Origin: Lachnospiraceae bacterium C10
GTDB taxonomy: Bacteria > Bacillota > Clostridia > Lachnospirales > Lachnospiraceae
Length of the DNA stretch: 64,000 nt
Assembly (NCBI GenBank): GCA_900100095.1
Contig: FMTN01000016.1
Span: 41,617-105,616, forward strand
Direction of reading: 5' to 3'
Shown: in pieces, positions 60,769 through 64,000 of the stretch
Layout of the letters: every line of letters starts with the position of its first letter
Position numbering within the stretch: the first letter of the stretch is position 1
Program-made: the position numbers and the translations under genes
The notes under the pieces: model-generated
What the model saw: the letters and a program-made list of their open reading frames with translations, nothing else
Told to the model about the DNA's origin: nothing
Database searches by the model: none

Positions 60769-62475
60769 ATGTACGACTCTCTGCATGAAATCATCGCCAC
60801 TTTACAGTATCGAAATAAAAGCCTCCATGCGCAGCTTGAGGCTTTTAAAAGTGGCGAAAAATATCTACAGATGAAGGCGGATTATAAAACGCTCCTTCAC
60901 AGTGAGGAAAAACGTATTCATAGACTCGAAGTTGAACTATCCAAAGCCCATGCGCAGACCGTTGATGTTCGAAACAAATGGTACGAGGTTGTCAGCGACA
61001 TGGAAAAGGAACACAAAAAAGAACTCGCCAGAAGGGATGCCCGAATAAAGGAGCTCGAAAAGCGTATCCTTTTGGTCGAAAAACAGCGTGATGATGCCCT
61101 GGATAAGCTTACAGAAGCAAGACGCGAGTCGTATGAGGTAAAGATCGCGCTTGAAGAGGAGCAGGGCAAAAACCATAAACTTATGGCTCAGCTTAACCGT
61201 GATTATGAGAATTCTTCTAAACCCTCTTCTCAATCTCCCAATCACAAAAAAATATCTAACAGTAGGGAAAAGACAGGCAAAAAACCTGGAGGTCAACCCG
61301 GGCACAAAGGACATGGTCGCAAAAGCCATGAGCCATCGAAAGATCCCATCATGCTCCCACCACCAAGTGAGGTGGTGGAAGATCCTGATTTCAAAAATAC
61401 CGGTAAGATCATACGCAAGCAGATGGTAAACATCAGCGTTTCGCTTGATGTTACGGAATACGCAGCTGAAGTTTTCTATAATTCAAAGACTGGCGAAAGG
61501 TGTCACGCCAGCTTCCCTGAAGGATATGTAAACGAAGTAAACTATGGCGGCAGCATCAAGGCATTGGCATTTATCCTAAACAATGAATGCTGCGTTTCCA
61601 TAGACAAGACAATAAAACTTATATCCGATCTGACAGGGGGCCAGCTTACCATTTCAAAAGGCATGGTAAACGGGCTTTCAAAAGAGTTCGCTTTGAAAAC
61701 CGAAAAGGAAAAGAAGGAAATCTTTTCATCCCTTATGAAAAAAGCGGTTATACATACTGACAATACCAATGCAAGGTGCAATGGCAAAAGCCGGTTTGTG
61801 TTTGTTGTGGCATCGCCCGACGGAACAGCCCAGTATTACTTCAGGGAAACCAAGGGACATGCCGGCATAAAAGGTACACCAGCAGACCTGAACCAGGCGG
61901 CGATAATCGTACATGATCATGATACCACCTTCTACAACTACGGTAGCGGCCACCAGGAGTGTTTAGTTCATATCCTGCGATACTGCAAAGACAGTATTCA
62001 AAACGAACCTGACCGAAGGTGGAATAAGAAGATGTATAAACTCTTGCAGGAAATGATTCATTACAGAAACAGCATAGATGAAGCCAAAGGCTTTGACGAA
62101 AAGACTGTTAAAGACTTTGAAGACAGATACGACAGTATCCTGGAAGAAGCCCACACTGAGTACGAATATATTCCGCCGAGCAAGTATTACAGGGATGGAT
62201 ATAATTTGTATAAGCGGATGGCAAAGTACAGACTCAGCCACCTACTGTTTTTGCATGATATAAGAGTTCCACATAATAATAATCTTGCGGAGCGTCTTTT
62301 GCGTGCCTTTAAGCGCAAACAGCATCAAGTCATGAGTTTCCGATCAGACGAGAGCATAGATTACCTTTGTCAAAGTATGGGCACACTACTATCAATCAGA
62401 CAGGATTCAGAATTCATGATATACGACAGTGTATCGAAGATCTTCGATAGACAAAAGACCGGTAGATCGACTTGA
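60769..62475 (+). CDS. tnpC: IS66-family transposase
   Basis: A 568-residue transposase. N-terminal leucine-rich coiled coil (residues about 20-145), the IS66 motif SSKPSSQSPNHKKISNSREK then TGKKPGGQPGHKGHGRK, and a DDE catalytic domain (AVIHTDNTNARCNGKSRFVF with Asp; ECLVHILRYCKDSI; NNNLAERLLRAFKRKQHQVM with Glu). The frame is intact, so the element is probably active or recently so. Confidence 0.93.
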   Translation: MYDSLHEIIATLQYRNKSLHAQLEAFKSGEKYLQMKADYKTLLHSEEKRIHRLEVELSKAHAQTVDVRNKWYEVVSDMEKEHKKELARRDARIKELEKRILLVEKQRDDALDKLTEARRESYEVKIALEEEQGKNHKLMAQLNRDYENSSKPSSQSPNHKKISNSREKTGKKPGGQPGHKGHGRKSHEPSKDPIMLPPPSEVVEDPDFKNTGKIIRKQMVNISVSLDVTEYAAEVFYNSKTGERCHASFPEGYVNEVNYGGSIKALAFILNNECCVSIDKTIKLISDLTGGQLTISKGMVNGLSKEFALKTEKEKKEIFSSLMKKAVIHTDNTNARCNGKSRFVFVVASPDGTAQYYFRETKGHAGIKGTPADLNQAAIIVHDHDTTFYNYGSGHQECLVHILRYCKDSIQNEPDRRWNKKMYKLLQEMIHYRNSIDEAKGFDEKTVKDFEDRYDSILEEAHTEYEYIPPSKYYRDGYNLYKRMAKYRLSHLLFLHDIRVPHNNNLAERLLRAFKRKQHQVMSFRSDESIDYLCQSMGTLLSIRQDSEFMIYDSVSKIFDRQKTGRST

Positions 62476-62568
62476 TATGCCAAGTCTAATCTGCCGGCTC
62501 TCTTAATCAAGCTAGGGTATGAACTGTAACTAAAAGTGCATGGTTACAGCGGTTTATAACCATAAATC

Positions 62569-62636
62569 GCTGACTTGAAATTCTAAATTCCAGTGCAAGG
62601 GTAAATTCCACCGGCGTTTAAAATTCATTGTATTTT
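62569..62636 (+). repeat. 68-bp dispersed repeat, copy B
   Basis: Near-identical to 21425-21492. It lies between the IS66 right end and the IS30 gene, so this spot has taken several insertions. The rest of 62,640-62,823 shows only short dyads such as GAATTCAGAG/CTCTGGAATC. Confidence 0.75.
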
Positions 62637-62823
62637 TGCAATTATTTTGAGCTAAATTGCCTTAATGCTGTTATAATTAGGCTGACTTTTCATAAAACAA
62701 TCGAATTCAGAGTATGGCAAACAAGCCTCTGGAATCATGGTGTGTAAGACTGAATTCCACAGGCTACATTGTAAAATTGTGAATTGTTAAGTTCCAGTCT
62801 GACAGCAGATGTTCTATGTAAAG

Positions 62824-64000
62824 TTATTGGTTAAAGCGTATCAGCTTAGGTGTCAGATTTACTTTATCTGGAGAAATCGGCCTAAGCTGTAACGCTTTTA
62901 GGATATCTATTCCGTAACGCTCAAGCGCAACATCATATGGTGTTCGTCCATTCAAGATTTCTCGAGGCGTTGAATTTATATGGTCAACAATCGTCCGTAA
63001 ATCCCATTGTGTGAGGTGTTCAAAGCTAGTTTTCTTTGGCAGTACCATGCGAAGCATCGTATGCGCTTGCTCTATACCGCCTTTTTGTCCGCTTCGCATT
63101 GGATCACAATAATAAATGTTAGAACGTTGATGTCCGTTGATGCCTGTTTCTAGAGCATCAGGATCACCGAATTCTGAGCCGCGATCGGTCAATACCGTAT
63201 GAAACAATACTTGGAAGTCGTAGGCGCCCAACTGACGTTCTAACTTATCGAAAATGAGTTTTACGGCACCCTTGGTGTTGCGATTCATGATAAAAGCGAG
63301 AAATAGTTTTTCGCGCGGTAAAAAGAAGGTCAAAATCGTACGCTTTGATTCATGCGAGGAATGGACGGTATCCATTTCGGCAAAGTGTTCAAGCTCAAGT
63401 GCGAGGAAGTCTTTGTACATACGACCGTCAAAAATCTCTCGATTCTTGATTTGCGTTTTATGGATGTTGCGTGGTTTGAACTTCACTTTTCGCTTTAAAT
63501 CGATGTTGCGGGCAGAGAAAATGCCTTGGTCAAGATAGCTATAGAGCGTTCGAACCGACATATCCAATTCAGGATGATTCGTTATGATTTGATACGGCGA
63601 TTGCCCCTGATAAATCAAGGGTGAGATGATTGCATCTTTTTCGTGCAGCTCATGTTTTGTCATATTTATGCCAGCGCGAGATGACTCGAGTTTCTCACGA
63701 TATTTTCGATTAGCATAGATTGCATCGTAACGGTACTTATGAGCAATCGTGCAATGATTGATAGCTTTGGAACAGCCGTTACATACATAAGGTGCTTTAT
63801 CAAGGCGGTTGCAGCGCTCCCTGACAAAGTCCTGACATGTTTGATTACAGGTAGGGCAGGATGCGCACTTAACGCCACAAATAAGAATCTTTCCACAAGC
63901 GTTTGTTTTGTTGCAGTGATAGCGATGTACACAAAAGTTGTGTGCGTTATAAAAGGTACCTTTGTGATACCAATCGCTCAACCGATGTTTTTTAACCTCC
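62824..64000 (-). CDS. IS30-family transposase, 5' end outside window
   Basis: At least 391 residues on the minus strand, with the frame open to the window edge (EVKKHRLSDWYHKGTFYNAH at the edge). It is therefore cut; the TTG at 63981 is unlikely to be the start. A Cys-rich zinc-binding stretch (CVHRYHCNKTNACGKILICG, CASCPTCNQTCQDF) precedes the DDE core: FAEMDTVHSSHESKRTILTF (first Asp), TVLTDRGSEFGDPDALE (second Asp), YYCDPMRSGQKGGIEQAHTM (Glu). 'TPREILNGRTPYDV' closes the family domain. IS30 transposases insert by copy-and-paste through circles. Confidence 0.93.
   Translation of the reverse strand, partial: EVKKHRLSDWYHKGTFYNAHNFCVHRYHCNKTNACGKILICGVKCASCPTCNQTCQDFVRERCNRLDKAPYVCNGCSKAINHCTIAHKYRYDAIYANRKYREKLESSRAGINMTKHELHEKDAIISPLIYQGQSPYQIITNHPELDMSVRTLYSYLDQGIFSARNIDLKRKVKFKPRNIHKTQIKNREIFDGRMYKDFLALELEHFAEMDTVHSSHESKRTILTFFLPREKLFLAFIMNRNTKGAVKLIFDKLERQLGAYDFQVLFHTVLTDRGSEFGDPDALETGINGHQRSNIYYCDPMRSGQKGGIEQAHTMLRMVLPKKTSFEHLTQWDLRTIVDHINSTPREILNGRTPYDVALERYGIDILKALQLRPISPDKVNLTPKLIRFNQ

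Larger units (their letters stand above)
60298..62531 (+). mobile_element. IS66-family insertion sequence (2234 bp)
   Basis: Ends are AGTTACAGTTCACACCCTAA (from 60298) and, reverse-complemented, AGTTACAGTTCATACCCTAG (to 62531), 24-bp inverted repeats with two mismatches. It contains a small accessory gene and the transposase. It stands 37 bases after the GGDEF-EAL gene. I saw no convincing 8-bp target duplication. Confidence 0.88.

Noticed and set aside
60290..62540. 8-bp target duplication around the IS66 element
   Set aside because: The bases flanking the inverted repeats (GGAATTAA and AAAAGTGC) do not match, so none is claimed.
1..64000. CRISPR array or cas genes expected next to the CARF-nuclease
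   Set aside because: No regularly spaced repeats of CRISPR type and no Cas10, Csm/Cmr or Cas1/2-like protein was found on either strand. The 33-bp and 60-bp tandem repeats at 21.1 and 37.4 kb have diverged units and no unique spacers.
1..64000. tRNA or rRNA genes
   Set aside because: No tRNA T-arm/CCA pattern or rRNA sequence was recognised, including at the element's ends.

Overview
The window looks like chromosomal DNA of an anaerobic Firmicute, most likely a Lachnospiraceae member. Reasons are the moderate to low G+C, strong AGGAGG ribosome binding sites, the housekeeping block ychF-nrdR-efp-pullulanase-trpS-hisS-aspS, a ThiW-type thiamine-precursor transporter, and IS66 and IS30 insertion sequences. 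Genus cannot be settled from sequence alone.

Layout. 1-5.4 kb: a cut-off acetyltransferase, half of an EamA transporter, a DUF134-NifX regulator with a split chromate transporter, an alpha/beta hydrolase, and a TPP-riboswitch-controlled thiW-thiM operon. 5.4-12.8 kb: a defence-like island with a small DNA-binding protein, MazG-like NTP pyrophosphohydrolase, HNH nuclease, PLD-SF2 helicase-DUF3427 and NUDIX hydrolase, then an AbiEi/AbiEii-like pair. 12.9-17.2 kb: a methyltransferase, a CdaR-type regulator and a large FMN/FAD/Fe-S reductase. 17.3-29.8 kb: intact small genes (hsp20 with a CIRCE operator, a higBA-like toxin-antitoxin pair, a Sel1 protein, an Rpn-like nuclease) among at least ten truncated gene fragments and several palindromic repeats.

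29,880-41,037 is a well-delimited integrative element of 11.1 kb inserted in the 5' end of ychF. A 16-bp core is duplicated at both ends, and GGTACGTA arm-type repeats lie just inside each end. Its mobility module is iteron-like repeats, a RepA_N-like initiator, a DnaC-like loader, an excisionase and a tyrosine integrase whose second catalytic arginine has become cysteine. Its cargo is one tightly packed operon: AlbA/ATPase-HTH protein, a Card1/Can2-like CARF-nuclease, an NB-ARC-like STAND NTPase with TPRs, a cupin-NUDIX protein and an HD hydrolase. There is no CRISPR array or type III complex in the window, so a CARF effector paired with a STAND sensor is the best candidate here for an undescribed defence system.

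41-60.3 kb is core chromosome: ychF, nrdR, efp, pullulanase, three aminoacyl-tRNA synthetases, a hybrid histidine kinase with a separate HPt protein, a flavin reductase, ilvE, an RNA-methyltransferase-like protein and a GGDEF-EAL protein. The window ends in a complete IS66 element (60,298-62,531), a 68-bp repeat also found at 21.4 kb, and an IS30 transposase gene running off the end. I saw no tRNA, rRNA or CRISPR array. All family assignments are from recognised motifs and remembered family patterns; no database search was run.
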